From assembly GCF_029167375.1 (NCBI RefSeq), contig NZ_JARFTP010000006.1, forward strand, positions 147,320 to 211,319: a DNA stretch of 64,000 bases, in the 5' to 3' direction. The number at the start of each line of letters is the position of its first letter. Positions within the stretch are counted from its first letter, which is position 1. The position numbers and the translations under genes are program-made. The DNA is from Tsukamurella sp. 8F (GTDB taxonomy: Bacteria > Actinomycetota > Actinomycetes > Mycobacteriales > Mycobacteriaceae). Of this stretch, positions 1 to 8,170 are shown in pieces. The notes beneath the pieces were generated by a model. The model had not been told where the DNA came from, made no database searches, and worked only from the letters and a program-made list of their open reading frames with translations.

Positions 1-1271
1 CCGAATCCGGCCGGCTTCCGAGCGGCCACTTCGCAGCGTTGGACGAACGGCTCGATTTCTCCTGCCTGGACACGGATTTCCCGTTCACGCTCACCATTCC
101 ACAGGCACGCACCACGCGACTGCTCGAGCAGCGTGCCCGAGGCCACGGTGCCGCGATCAGGCGCGGACACCGGGTGATCGGCCTCGCCGACGACGGGGAC
201 GCGGTGCGGGTGTCCGCCGAGGGGCCGGACGGCCGCTATTGCATGGCCGCCGAGTACGTGGTGGGCTGCGACGGCACCCGCAGCACGGTGCGCGAGCACG
301 CTGGGATCCCCTTCGTCGGCACCGATTTCAGCACCATCGGATGGCTCGGCGACGTCACGCTGGCCGATCCCCCGTCCGCGCCGGTGGTGAGCGTCTGGAG
401 CCGCAACGGCGCCGTCATGTGCGTGGCCCTGCCCGACGGCCAGTACCGCTTCGTCGGGAACGCCCCCGAGGACAACCGTACCGACTGGCCGGGTGAGCCG
501 ACGTTCGACGAGTTGCGCTCCCTGGTCGTCCGCGTGCTGGGCACCGACTTCGGAATGCACACTCCGACATGGCTGTCGCGATTCGGCGACACCAGTCGCC
601 TCGCCTCGACGTACCGGAAGGGCCGCGTCCTGCTCGCAGGGGACGCCGCGCACCAGCACATGCCCAACGGCGGCGTGGGACTGAATGTGGGAGTGCAGGA
701 TGCAATGAACCTGGGCTGGAAACTCGCGGCCACCGTCAGCGGACGGGCGCCCGACGGTCTGCTGGACACGTATCACGCGGAACGGCATCCCGTCGGTGCG
801 GACACTATCGAACACACTCAGGCACAGACCGCCCTCATGACGAACTTCTCCGAGCAGGGCGTGGCTCTGCGAAAACTGCTCGGCGGGCTCATCTCGGAGT
901 GCCCCCAGCTCCGGGACGCGCTTGCCGAGCGCCTGTCCGGCCTGTCCGTGCGCTACCCACCGCGGGCCTCCGCACACCCGCTGGTCGGCCAACGCGCTCC
1001 GGATCTCCGACTGTCCGAAGATGTCTCACTCTTCGGCCTGTTGACCCGGGGAGACTTCGCGGTCGTCGACTTCACCGGCGGCGTCCCGGCCGCCCCAGGG
1101 CCGAAACTCGTCTGGCACCGCGCGGCGCTACCGCAGGAGCGCCAGACGTGGTCCGGGATCGGCGCCGCCCTGATCCGGCCCGACGGTTACGTCGGTTGGG
1201 CCAGCGACGAGTCCGACCCCACGACACTCGCAAGGGAGTTGGAGAGGGCGGTCGCGGCCACTCGGACCTGA
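1..1271 (+). CDS. FAD-dependent monooxygenase, PheA/TfdB family (5' truncated by window edge)
   Basis: This is the C-terminal part of a class A flavoprotein hydroxylase that would use NAD(P)H and O2 to hydroxylate an aromatic or polyketide-like substrate. The frame is open from base 3 and has no stop before the edge, so the TTG at 39 is an internal Leu codon and the N-terminal GxGxxG is missing. Visible signatures are the second FAD motif GDAAHQHMPNGGVGLN, the following QDAMNLGWKLA, and a C-terminal thioredoxin-like tail typical of phenol hydroxylase and rifampicin monooxygenase relatives. It ends 20 nt from the convergent SDR gene. The substrate cannot be inferred. Confidence 0.85.
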   Translation, partial: ESGRLPSGHFAALDERLDFSCLDTDFPFTLTIPQARTTRLLEQRARGHGAAIRRGHRVIGLADDGDAVRVSAEGPDGRYCMAAEYVVGCDGTRSTVREHAGIPFVGTDFSTIGWLGDVTLADPPSAPVVSVWSRNGAVMCVALPDGQYRFVGNAPEDNRTDWPGEPTFDELRSLVVRVLGTDFGMHTPTWLSRFGDTSRLASTYRKGRVLLAGDAAHQHMPNGGVGLNVGVQDAMNLGWKLAATVSGRAPDGLLDTYHAERHPVGADTIEHTQAQTALMTNFSEQGVALRKLLGGLISECPQLRDALAERLSGLSVRYPPRASAHPLVGQRAPDLRLSEDVSLFGLLTRGDFAVVDFTGGVPAAPGPKLVWHRAALPQERQTWSGIGAALIRPDGYVGWASDESDPTTLARELERAVAATRT

Positions 1272-1291
1272 GCTCGCGGCTGCGACCGGTT

Positions 1292-2176
1292 TCAGGCCTG
1301 GATGTGCTCGAGATCGTCGATGAGGTTCGGGTGGGTCGGCTGCCACCCGAGCGTTGCGCGGGTGTACGCGCTGGACGCCGGTTGGTCCATCGCGAAGATG
1401 GGGCCGAACGAGCCGAACGCGTCGTCGGGCAGAGACTGCACCCGCAGCCCCAGACGGCGGCCGATGACCGCGGCGATATCGACCACGGCATCACCCTCGT
1501 CGGCGACCGCGTGCCATGCCGTACCCGCCGGTGCCGACTCCAGGACCAGACGGAAGAGCGCGGCCGCATCGAGTGCGTGAACGGCCGGCCATCTTTGTGA
1601 GCCGTCGCCCGGGTAGCCCGCGACACCGCTTCGACGCGCCCGGGCGACCAGGAGTCCGGCGAAACCGCCTCGGCCGTCGTTGTGGACAGTGCGCGGCATG
1701 CGCACGGCCGTCGCCCGCACCCCGTGCTCGGAGAGGCCGAGTAGCGCATCGACGGAGCGCGCCCGGCCCGCGACCGGTCCTTCGAGAGGTAGCGGGTCCG
1801 CCTCCGTGGACGCCCTGCCCGAAACCCACGGCGTGCCGGATACGGTCACGATCGGCCGATCGCTGCCGATCAGCGACTCGCCGAGGACGGCCATGGCCGC
1901 CGCCTCCTCTGCGACGGCCTGCTCGAGCCCGTCGCTCCCTCCCATGCCGTTGTCGCCGAAGGCCAAGCTGATCACGCCGTCGGCCTGGTCGGCTCCGCGA
2001 TGCAGCACGTCGAGGTCTGCGAGGCCGCCTCGCAGCACCTCAGCGCCGGCGCTTCTCAGTGCCGCCTCCGACCTGTCGGAGCGAGCCAGCGCGAGCACGG
2101 TGTGGTCGCTCTCGAGCAGTTCGGCGACGACCGCTGAACCGATTGTGCCGGTACCGCCTGTAACGAAGACGCGCAT
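1292..2176 (-). CDS. Extended SDR / NAD-dependent epimerase-like oxidoreductase
   Basis: A 294-residue protein with an N-terminal Rossmann fold (VTGGTGTIGSAV, matching TGxxGxxG) of the atypical extended short-chain dehydrogenase type that resembles NAD-dependent epimerases. The ATG follows a strong GGAGGA ribosome-binding site. It is transcribed divergently from a TetR gene, with two operator-like half-palindromes between them, so induction by a TetR ligand is likely. It is clearly related to the SDR at 8890-9795: both have a VFVTG start, a middle section on a singly charged active-site loop, and a C-terminal GWQP motif. The substrate is unknown. Confidence 0.85.
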   Translation of the reverse strand: MRVFVTGGTGTIGSAVVAELLESDHTVLALARSDRSEAALRSAGAEVLRGGLADLDVLHRGADQADGVISLAFGDNGMGGSDGLEQAVAEEAAAMAVLGESLIGSDRPIVTVSGTPWVSGRASTEADPLPLEGPVAGRARSVDALLGLSEHGVRATAVRMPRTVHNDGRGGFAGLLVARARRSGVAGYPGDGSQRWPAVHALDAAALFRLVLESAPAGTAWHAVADEGDAVVDIAAVIGRRLGLRVQSLPDDAFGSFGPIFAMDQPASSAYTRATLGWQPTHPNLIDDLEHIQA

Positions 2177-2197
2177 GAGGACTCCTCCACGTGATGA

Positions 2198-2238
2198 GAC
2201 ATCTGTCGCATCACTATAGCCGTGATGCGACAGATGTC
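2198..2238. promoter_or_regulatory. Perfect 17-bp inverted repeat, probable TetR operator
   Basis: Arms at 2198-2214 and 2222-2238 are exact reverse complements separated by 7 nt. Each arm lies within a smaller dyad of the form ATGMGACA-N2-TGTC, so the element may hold two dimer sites. It lies between the divergent SDR (1292-2176) and TetR (2259-2837) genes and just upstream of the TetR -10 hexamer, as expected for an autorepressor operator. Confidence 0.7.
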
Positions 2239-2246
2239 CCGTCGCC

Positions 2247-2252
2247 TACGAT
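2247..2252 (+). promoter_or_regulatory. -10 hexamer TACGAT of the TetR gene
   Basis: TACGAT ends 6 nt before the ATG at 2259, and no Shine-Dalgarno is visible. Transcription would start at or next to the start codon, giving a leaderless mRNA. The palindrome at 2198-2238 would cover the -35 region. Confidence 0.5.
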
Positions 2253-2258
2253 GAACGC

Positions 2259-2837
2259 ATGGGCAGATGGGAACCGGGAGCGCGCGAGCGGCTCGTCGTG
2301 GCGGCGGTGGACCTGTTCACGGAACAGGGATATGACGCGACCACGGTCGCCCAGATCGCGGAACGCGGGGGCGTCACGAGAAGTACGTTCTTCCGGCACT
2401 TCTCCGACAAGCGAGAAGTGCTCGCGGCCGGACAGGAGACGTTGAGCCGACTACTCGCCGACGGAATCGCGGAAGCGCCGACGGACGTGAGCCCGCTCAG
2501 CGCGGTCGGCTCCGGTCTCGAGCGGGCCTCGACGGCGATGGGGCCCGTCAATCGCGAACTCGGCCCCCGGATCAGGGCTGCGATAGCGGCGAGCGCCGAG
2601 CTCCAGGAGCGGGACGCACTCAAGAACATCGGACTCGCCGCTGCCATGACCACTGCACTCGTCGCCCGAGGCACCCCCGAGCCCACCGCTCACGTGGCGG
2701 CCGAATTGGGCGCCCTCGCGTTCAAACGCGGCTTCGCTCGGTGGGTCGAGGACGATCGGGAGCCCTCCGGGCCCCTCAGCCCCTACGTCATTGCGGCCCT
2801 GACCGAACTTCGCGAAGCCGCCAGATCACTGAGCTGA
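2259..2837 (+). CDS. TetR/AcrR-family transcriptional regulator
   Basis: A 192-residue regulator with an N-terminal helix-turn-helix (residues about 8-55; core VTRSTFFRHFSDKREVL) and an alpha-helical ligand-binding C-terminal domain. It is divergent from the SDR at 1292-2176, and the shared 82-nt spacer holds a perfect inverted repeat, so it probably represses that gene and itself. The ATG at 2259 is preferred because a TACGAT -10 element ends 6 nt upstream. Confidence 0.88.
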   Translation: MGRWEPGARERLVVAAVDLFTEQGYDATTVAQIAERGGVTRSTFFRHFSDKREVLAAGQETLSRLLADGIAEAPTDVSPLSAVGSGLERASTAMGPVNRELGPRIRAAIAASAELQERDALKNIGLAAAMTTALVARGTPEPTAHVAAELGALAFKRGFARWVEDDREPSGPLSPYVIAALTELREAARSLS

Positions 2838-2858
2838 TCGCGCCGATTCGGCACGGAG

Positions 2859-3200
2859 ATGCGAGGACTCGCCGTCCTCCGCGAGCGCATCCGCCGCGTC
2901 GCGCAAGCGGGCCGTCTGCGCATATCGGAGGCACGCGCCACTGCCCTCGTCCGCACCGTGGGTATCGGTCTCACACTCAGCATCCTCGAGACTCCGGCGG
3001 ACGAGCGCGACCCCGAGTTCGCGGAAGCCGCGTGGGACATGCTCGCGGCCACGGTGCTGACGGGGGCCCATGAACCGGGCGACGACGGCGCGCGGGCGGC
3101 GGCGGTGTGGCTCCGCGCCGACGACCAGGCACTGGGCTCACTCAGCCCCGGAGAAGGGACACTCATGAGGGAGTGGCTCGACCGCATCGCCCGCCGTTAG
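2859..3200 (+). pseudogene. C-terminal remnant of a TetR-family regulator
   Basis: The 113-residue product looks like the ligand-binding half of a TetR protein (helical, with GRLRISEARATALVRTVGIG) but has no helix-turn-helix. It lies directly behind an intact TetR gene in the same frame, separated only by that gene's stop at 2837. The possible ATG at 2859 has a GGAG directly against it, which is too close to act as a ribosome-binding site. I infer a deleted regulator whose DNA-binding half is lost. A small stand-alone ligand-binding protein is the alternative. Confidence 0.5.
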
Positions 3201-3321
3201 ACGCGTGTAGGGTCGGAGCATCGGGGTAGAAACGCGTTCCCGGCGCCGGCGCCAGCCGAATCGGAGCGCGCACACACGCGGTATCGGACGTTCCGGCACT
3301 CCTCCTTCGGAAGGGTGCGCC

Positions 3322-4224
3322 ATGAAGGCAGTGCGATTCAACAGGTTCGGCGGTCCGGACGTACTAGAGATCGTCGAACTCAGCGATCCCCATCCCGGTC
3401 CCGGGGAGATCCGCATCGCGGTCCGGGCCGCCGGAGTGAATCCAAGCGACTGGCGGAAGCGGGCGGGCGAGATGGACCCTGGCCTCCCGCAGACCCTGGG
3501 CTACGAAGCCGCAGGCGTCGTCGACGAGATCGGTGGAGACGTGCGCGACGTCGCGATCGGCGACCGCGTCTTCGGGGTGTCGCCTTACGGGGCCGCGCAG
3601 GCCGAACTGGCGATACTGTCGGAATGGGCCACGATCCCGCAGACGCTCGACTTCGCAGGAGCGGCAGTGATTCCCGCGGTCGTCGAGACCGCGGCACGCA
3701 CACTCGATCGACTCGGCGTGACGTCGGGTAGCACCCTCCTGGTGTACGGGGCTTCCGGCAGCGTCGGGAGCGCCGCAGTACAGCTGGCTGCCGAGCGCGG
3801 TGCCCGTGTCATCGGTACGGGCAGTCCCGGAACGCACGCTGCTCTGCGCTCTCTCGGAGCCGAGCCGGTGGCATACGGCGACGGGATGTCCGAACGGGTG
3901 AAGGCGATCGCACCGTCGGGGGTGGACCTCGCGCTCGACGCGGCCGGCGGCGGGGCACTCCCCCGACTCGTCGAGCTCGCCGGGGCGCCCGAGCGCGTGG
4001 TCACCGTCGCCGACCCCCTCGGTGCCCGGAAGACGGGTGTCTACTTCAGTCGCGGGGACGCGGGCCGCGCGACTTACGCGCTCGCCCATGCAGCCCGGAT
4101 GGCCGCCCAGGGCCGCTTCTCCATCGCGGTCGGGGGGACCTTCCCGCTAGCCGACGTGGCGCGCGCACACTCGGTCGGCGAATCCGGCTCTCTGCGAGGG
4201 AAGATCGCGTTGGTGATCGACTGA
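3322..4224 (+). CDS. NADP-dependent quinone oxidoreductase / zinc-independent medium-chain dehydrogenase
   Basis: A 300-residue MDR-superfamily enzyme of the quinone oxidoreductase type. The N-terminal GroES-like domain carries AAGVNPSDWRKRAG and a GYEAAGVV loop. The Rossmann domain has VYGASGSVGSAAVQLA (residues about 140-155). The structural-zinc Cys cluster is absent, as is usual in this branch. The ATG at 3322 is preceded by a GGAAGG ribosome-binding site. It is monocistronic, with 254 nt to the convergent aldo-keto reductase gene. It probably reduces quinones or enones; the exact substrate is unknown. Confidence 0.85.
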   Translation: MKAVRFNRFGGPDVLEIVELSDPHPGPGEIRIAVRAAGVNPSDWRKRAGEMDPGLPQTLGYEAAGVVDEIGGDVRDVAIGDRVFGVSPYGAAQAELAILSEWATIPQTLDFAGAAVIPAVVETAARTLDRLGVTSGSTLLVYGASGSVGSAAVQLAAERGARVIGTGSPGTHAALRSLGAEPVAYGDGMSERVKAIAPSGVDLALDAAGGGALPRLVELAGAPERVVTVADPLGARKTGVYFSRGDAGRATYALAHAARMAAQGRFSIAVGGTFPLADVARAHSVGESGSLRGKIALVID

Positions 4225-4478
4225 CCCGGCACTCGCGAACGGCGTGCCGCCCGGACCGGGCGCCGAAGGTGTGCCGGGCAAGGTGGTCCGCCATGAGCCG
4301 GCTGCGCGGGGGGCGCCGAGGAGTAGCCGCGCGGCCGGCCAGGATTCCGGCGCTCACCGGAGGACCAGGCAAGCCTGGATCGACTGCCCGCCAGGGGATT
4401 CGAGGGCATCGTCGGCGGCCTCACCGCCCTCGTCGGAACGCAGTCCCCCGCCTCGACCTACGCTCGGGTCGGCCGGCG

Positions 4479-5360
4479 TCACTTCCCCACCCGGTCGAGT
4501 TCCGCAAGCGCATCCGCGGGCAGGTCGAGGTCCGCGGCAGCCAGGTTCTCACGTAAATGGGCGACGCTCGACGTCCCGGGGATGACGACTATATTCGGCG
4601 CACGATGCAACAGCCACGACAGGGCGACAGCCTTCGTTGTGGCACCCAGCCTTTGGGCCACACCGTCGAGGACGCCCGATTGCAGCGGGCTGAATCCACC
4701 CAGGGGCCAGAACGCCGTATACGCGATGCCCTGCTCGCCCAACACGGCTATCAGGCCCTCGTCGCCGCGGTGAGCGACGTTGTACCAGTTCTGCACGGTG
4801 ACGAGGGGAGCGATCGAGCGGGCCTCCGCAACCTGGTCCCCGTCGACGACGGAGAGGCCGAGGTGCTTGATCTTGCCCTGCTCCCGCAAATCGGCGAGAG
4901 CGCCGAAAGGCTCAGCGATGGATCCTGATACGGCGGAGTGGCCGTCGGGGCCGCCGCCGACCCGGAGGTTGACGACGTCCAGGGCCTCGACGCCGAGGGT
5001 GCGCAGGTTCGACTCGACCTGATCCCGCAGTTGCTCGGGAGCGCGTGCCGCGGGCCACCCGCCGTCGGCGTCGCGGACCGATCCCACCTTGGTGACGATG
5101 CGGACCCCGTCGTAGGGGGCGAGCGCCTCGCGGATCAGCTCGTTGGTTACATGTGGGCCGTAGAAGTCGGCCGTGTCGACGTGGTTCACGCCGGCATCGA
5201 CGGCCGCGCGCAGAACTCGAATCGCCTCGCCGCGGTCGGCCGGCGGCCCCCAGACGCGACGAGCACCGTCGCTACCGGCCAACTGCATCGCACCATAGCC
5301 GGATCGCGTGAAGGAGACGCCCTCCGCAGTGGCGAAGGTTCCTCCGAGTGTGTTGGTCAT
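4479..5360 (-). CDS. Aldo/keto reductase
   Basis: A 293-residue TIM-barrel oxidoreductase that would use NADPH. Three of the four usual catalytic residues are recognisable: Asp and Tyr in VDTADFYGPH and Lys in VRIVTKVG. The strand that normally supplies His (LxLHxP) reads LDVVNLRVGG, so His is replaced by Arg. The C-terminal cofactor region with VVIPGTSSVAHLREN is intact. It lies 22 nt downstream of the SDR at 5383-6120 on the same strand, so the two are probably co-transcribed. Confidence 0.87.
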   Translation of the reverse strand: MTNTLGGTFATAEGVSFTRSGYGAMQLAGSDGARRVWGPPADRGEAIRVLRAAVDAGVNHVDTADFYGPHVTNELIREALAPYDGVRIVTKVGSVRDADGGWPAARAPEQLRDQVESNLRTLGVEALDVVNLRVGGGPDGHSAVSGSIAEPFGALADLREQGKIKHLGLSVVDGDQVAEARSIAPLVTVQNWYNVAHRGDEGLIAVLGEQGIAYTAFWPLGGFSPLQSGVLDGVAQRLGATTKAVALSWLLHRAPNIVVIPGTSSVAHLRENLAAADLDLPADALAELDRVGK

Positions 5361-5382
5361 ACCGCTTGTGATCCTTTCGTTT

Positions 5383-6120
5383 TCAGCGTTCCGGCAGGGT
5401 ATTCAGCACCTGGGAACGACGCTCCAGTAGGTCCGAGTACGTGCCGTCCCGTTCGGCCCACCGCAGCCGTTGGGCGCGCTCGACCACTACCTGCGGCGGC
5501 GCGGGGTCCGCCGTGAGGAGCCGCAGGGCCTCGTCCAGGTAGTCGTCGAGGGACAACGCTGCGGGGTTGAGCTCGAGCTGCGCAGGAGTGGTCGCCACCG
5601 CCGGCGGGATCAGCTCCGTGACAGCGATCCCCGTGCCCGTCAGCTGCGCACGAAGCGATTCCGTGTACGAATGCACTCCCGCCTTCGAGGCGCCGTAGGT
5701 GGGCATCAACGGAAACGGCACGAAGGCGATACCCGAACCGACGGTGACGATCTCCCCGGAGCCGCGCGCCATCAGGTGGGGCGTGAACGCATCGATCACA
5801 CGGATGGTGCCGAGCAGGTTCACGGCGACGGTCGTCTCTGCCGACTCGATGTGGCTCGGATCGCGGAGGTCCTCGGTGAGCATGACTCCCGACATCGTGA
5901 CCACGACATCGAGATCAGGGTGGCTCGCAAGTACCTCGTCGCGCGCACGCACCACGGAGTCCTGATCTGTGACATCGACGTACACGCTCTCGAGCCCCTC
6001 AACGGTCGTCCTGCCACCGACGACTACGGTGCTCCCCGCATCCACGAGCCGCCTCGCGAGCCCGTGGCCTATGCCCGAGGTGCCTCCGACCACGATCACG
6101 GTGTGTCCATCGAGTTCCAT
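5383..6120 (-). CDS. SDR-family oxidoreductase
   Basis: A 245-residue classical short-chain dehydrogenase. The dinucleotide motif is GGTSGIGHGLA near the N-terminus, the catalytic Tyr-x-x-x-Lys is YGASK, and the Ser region is VTVGSGIAF. I take the ATG at 6120 (MELDGHTVIVVGG) because the 62 in-frame residues before it do not resemble an SDR and run into the divergent regulator's promoter. It is transcribed away from the XRE/MmyB regulator at 6224 and is followed by the aldo-keto reductase, giving a two-gene reductase operon. Confidence 0.85.
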   Translation of the reverse strand: MELDGHTVIVVGGTSGIGHGLARRLVDAGSTVVVGGRTTVEGLESVYVDVTDQDSVVRARDEVLASHPDLDVVVTMSGVMLTEDLRDPSHIESAETTVAVNLLGTIRVIDAFTPHLMARGSGEIVTVGSGIAFVPFPLMPTYGASKAGVHSYTESLRAQLTGTGIAVTELIPPAVATTPAQLELNPAALSLDDYLDEALRLLTADPAPPQVVVERAQRLRWAERDGTYSDLLERRSQVLNTLPER

Positions 6121-6210
6121 GGTCACAATCGTGATCCCGGAGCGTCCGGTCCGGAAGGTCCCCCGTGATCCGGGGAGTACCAGGGCCCCTCTCGGCAGGC
6201 CGGATCCAAC

Positions 6211-6216
6211 TACCGT
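6211..6216 (+). promoter_or_regulatory. -10 hexamer TACCGT of the XRE regulator gene
   Basis: TACCGT ends 7 nt before the GTG at 6224, which has no Shine-Dalgarno. This supports a leaderless transcript and helps decide the start of the regulator. Confidence 0.45.
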
Positions 6217-6223
6217 GGATCCC

Positions 6224-7042
6224 GTGACTGAGACCGAGAATCGGCTGGGCGAATACTTGCGCGCGCGGCGCGCGCTGGTCACGCCGGACCGGGCGGGTCT
6301 ACCCACCGGGCGCGGACGACGGGTTCCGGGCCTGCGCCGCGAGGAGGTCGCGTTGCTCGCCGGGATCAGCGCCGACTACTACCTCCGACTCGAACGCGGT
6401 CGCGACAAGAACCCGTCGGCGCAGGTGCTGGAGTCCCTCGCGCGGGTCCTGCAACTGGACGACGTGGAGACGGAGCACCTGCTCGGCCTGGTGGGCCCAC
6501 GCCCGCTGAAGCGCCGCCGGAAGCGCACCGAACGCGTTCCTGCCCGGCTGTACCACCTCCTCGCCGCGCTCGATGTACCTGCGTTCGTGGAGGGCAGGTA
6601 CTTCGACGTCCTGGCGTCTAATCGCCTTGCTGTGGCACTCAATCCGCGGCTGCAGCCCGGGCACAACCGACTGCGGTCGCTGATCCTCGACGCCGAGGAG
6701 CGGGCCCTCCACGACGACTGGGACGCCGCCGTCGAGGAGTTCGTCGCGGCATTCCGCCACACACTCGGGGACGATACGAACGATCCTCGCGTCGTCGAAC
6801 TCGTCGGTGAATTATCCCTCGCCAGCGGCAGATTCCGAACCTTATGGGCGCGCCATGACATCCGCCGACTCGAAGGCGGCACCACCGTCGTCAATCACCC
6901 GGAGGTCGGCGTACTTCGTCTGCACCGGGACAAGCTCCCCGTGGGGGACGTGATCCTGACCGTCTACTACGCGGACGAACACAGCGAGAGCGCCGAGAAG
7001 CTGGGCCTGCTCGCCGTCATCGCTTCCGACACTCCGGCCTGA
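6224..7042 (+). CDS. XRE-family regulator with MmyB-like ligand-binding domain
   Basis: A 272-residue regulator. Residues about 1-80 are a helix-turn-helix domain (VPGLRREEVALLAGISADYY, LERGRDKNPSAQVL). The rest is the MmyB-type domain, which is PAS-like and thought to bind a fatty acid in family members. I chose the GTG at 6224: the frame is open far upstream, but that part is antisense to the SDR gene, and a TACCGT -10 element lies 7 nt before this codon. In actinobacteria such regulators usually control the divergent SDR, here the gene at 5383-6120. Confidence 0.87.
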   Translation: MTETENRLGEYLRARRALVTPDRAGLPTGRGRRVPGLRREEVALLAGISADYYLRLERGRDKNPSAQVLESLARVLQLDDVETEHLLGLVGPRPLKRRRKRTERVPARLYHLLAALDVPAFVEGRYFDVLASNRLAVALNPRLQPGHNRLRSLILDAEERALHDDWDAAVEEFVAAFRHTLGDDTNDPRVVELVGELSLASGRFRTLWARHDIRRLEGGTTVVNHPEVGVLRLHRDKLPVGDVILTVYYADEHSESAEKLGLLAVIASDTPA

Positions 7043-7045
7043 ACG

Positions 7046-7408
7046 TCACGAGCGGTCGCCGCGCGAAGCGCGGGCACGCTCGATCTCGGGGACATGCAAC
7101 TCCGCCCAGTCACGGAGTGCCCCCAGGGGCACCAGAAGGGATCGGCCCAGGGGCGCAAGGGCGTACTCGACACGCGGCGGCGTGCCACCGATCTCGGTGC
7201 GCGACACCAGGCCGTCGGCCTCCATCATCCGCAGCGTCTCGGTCAACGCCTTCGGTGTGATCCCCTGGATGTAGGCCTTCAGTTCGGTGAATCGCATCGG
7301 TCCGGATTCGAGCGCGGTCACGACGAAGACGGTCCACCGCGCCCCGATCCGGTGCAGCACTGTTCGGCTCGGACACGTCGCCGCCATCACGTCGTAGGCC
7401 TTCGCCAC
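7046..7408 (-). CDS. HxlR-family winged-helix regulator
   Basis: A 120-residue MarR-like regulator of the HxlR/DUF24 type: an N-terminal Cys (MAATCPSRTVLHRIG), a winged helix with MRFTELKAYIQGITPKALT, and a wing with SRTEIGGTPPRVEYAL. The single N-terminal Cys is the redox- or electrophile-sensing position in characterised members such as YodB and HypR. It is divergent from the SDR at 7464, with a palindrome GATAC-TG-GTATC between them, so it probably represses that gene and itself. The regulator ends 3 nt from the convergent XRE gene. Confidence 0.88.
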   Translation of the reverse strand: MAKAYDVMAATCPSRTVLHRIGARWTVFVVTALESGPMRFTELKAYIQGITPKALTETLRMMEADGLVSRTEIGGTPPRVEYALAPLGRSLLVPLGALRDWAELHVPEIERARASRGDRS

Positions 7409-7431
7409 AGGTCACCTCCGGTAGCGTTGAA

Positions 7432-7443
7432 GATACTGGTATC
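7432..7443. promoter_or_regulatory. 12-bp palindrome GATACTGGTATC, likely HxlR operator
   Basis: It is a perfect dyad (GATAC-TG-GTATC) followed by an AT-rich stretch, centred in the 55-nt spacer between the divergent HxlR and SDR genes. HxlR proteins bind short GTAT/ATAC-type dyads, which fits. Confidence 0.55.
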
Positions 7444-7463
7444 AAAACTATATCGTGCCGCTC

Positions 7464-8144
7464 ATGACCAACGCGTTAGAGAACAAGCGAATCCTCATCG
7501 TCGGCGGCGGCCGGGGCATCGGCGCACATATCGCACGTCGCGCGACGGATGGCGGTGCAGACGTCGTAGTCGCCACGCGCGGCGGCGAGGGTCCTCGTCT
7601 CGATGTACTGGACGAGGCGTCGATCGCCTCGGCCGCGCAGGAGATAGGCCCACTGGACCACGTGGTGACCACCGCGTCGGCGCACCACGACGTGCCGGTC
7701 GCAGATCTGGAACACGACAAGACGATCGACGCTTTCGGCGCCAAGGTCACCGGCGCTCTCCTGCTCGCCAAGCACTTCGCGCCGCAGGTGCGGCCCGGCG
7801 GCTCGTTCCTGCTGTTCTCCGGCGTCGTGGGTTGGAAACCGGCGCCGGGCACCATCGTCAAGGGGATCGCGAACGGCGCACTCGAGTATGTCGCGGCGCA
7901 CCTCGCGGTCGAGCTCGCGCCCATCAGGGTGAACGCGATCGCGCCCGGGATCATCGACAGCGGCACATGGGATCGCCTGGGCGAGGAGCGTAAGCACGCA
8001 CTGCTGGAGAGCGCCGCCGACGGAGGCCTGGTCGGCCGGCACGGCACTCTCGACGACATCGCAGATGCCGCACTGTGGCTCCTGGGCGCAGGGTACGTCA
8101 GCGGCGAGGTGATCCATGTCGACGGCGGCGCGCGACACCGGTGA
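7464..8144 (+). CDS. SDR-family oxidoreductase controlled by HxlR
   Basis: A short-chain dehydrogenase of 226 residues. It has the cofactor motif VGGGRGIGAHIA, a reduced central region with LLFSGVVGWKPAPG, and a C-terminal YVSGEVIHVDGGARH. The usual catalytic YxxxK is not clear: the position reads ...PGTIVKGIANGALEY, with Lys but no Tyr four residues before. This is typical of a divergent SDR subgroup often paired with HxlR regulators. I prefer the ATG at 7464 over the GTG three codons earlier because it starts at the family's usual length. Confidence 0.82.
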   Translation: MTNALENKRILIVGGGRGIGAHIARRATDGGADVVVATRGGEGPRLDVLDEASIASAAQEIGPLDHVVTTASAHHDVPVADLEHDKTIDAFGAKVTGALLLAKHFAPQVRPGGSFLLFSGVVGWKPAPGTIVKGIANGALEYVAAHLAVELAPIRVNAIAPGIIDSGTWDRLGEERKHALLESAADGGLVGRHGTLDDIADAALWLLGAGYVSGEVIHVDGGARHR

Positions 8145-8170
8145 CCGGGGGCGCCCGTCGCATCGGAGTA

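Noticed and set aside
39..41. TTG start for the first monooxygenase
   Set aside because: The frame is open to the window edge and reads through family-typical residues before this codon, so it is internal.
4225..4478. Possible gene in the 254-nt gap between the quinone oxidoreductase and the aldo-keto reductase
   Set aside because: Frames here give Arg/Pro-rich products without family likeness or start signals. One short stretch near 4375 looks protein-like, but it is too short to claim a remnant.
5969..6223. Longer N-terminus for the XRE regulator
   Set aside because: The extra residues are antisense to the SDR gene and do not resemble a helix-turn-helix start. The GTG at 6224 has a matching -10 element.
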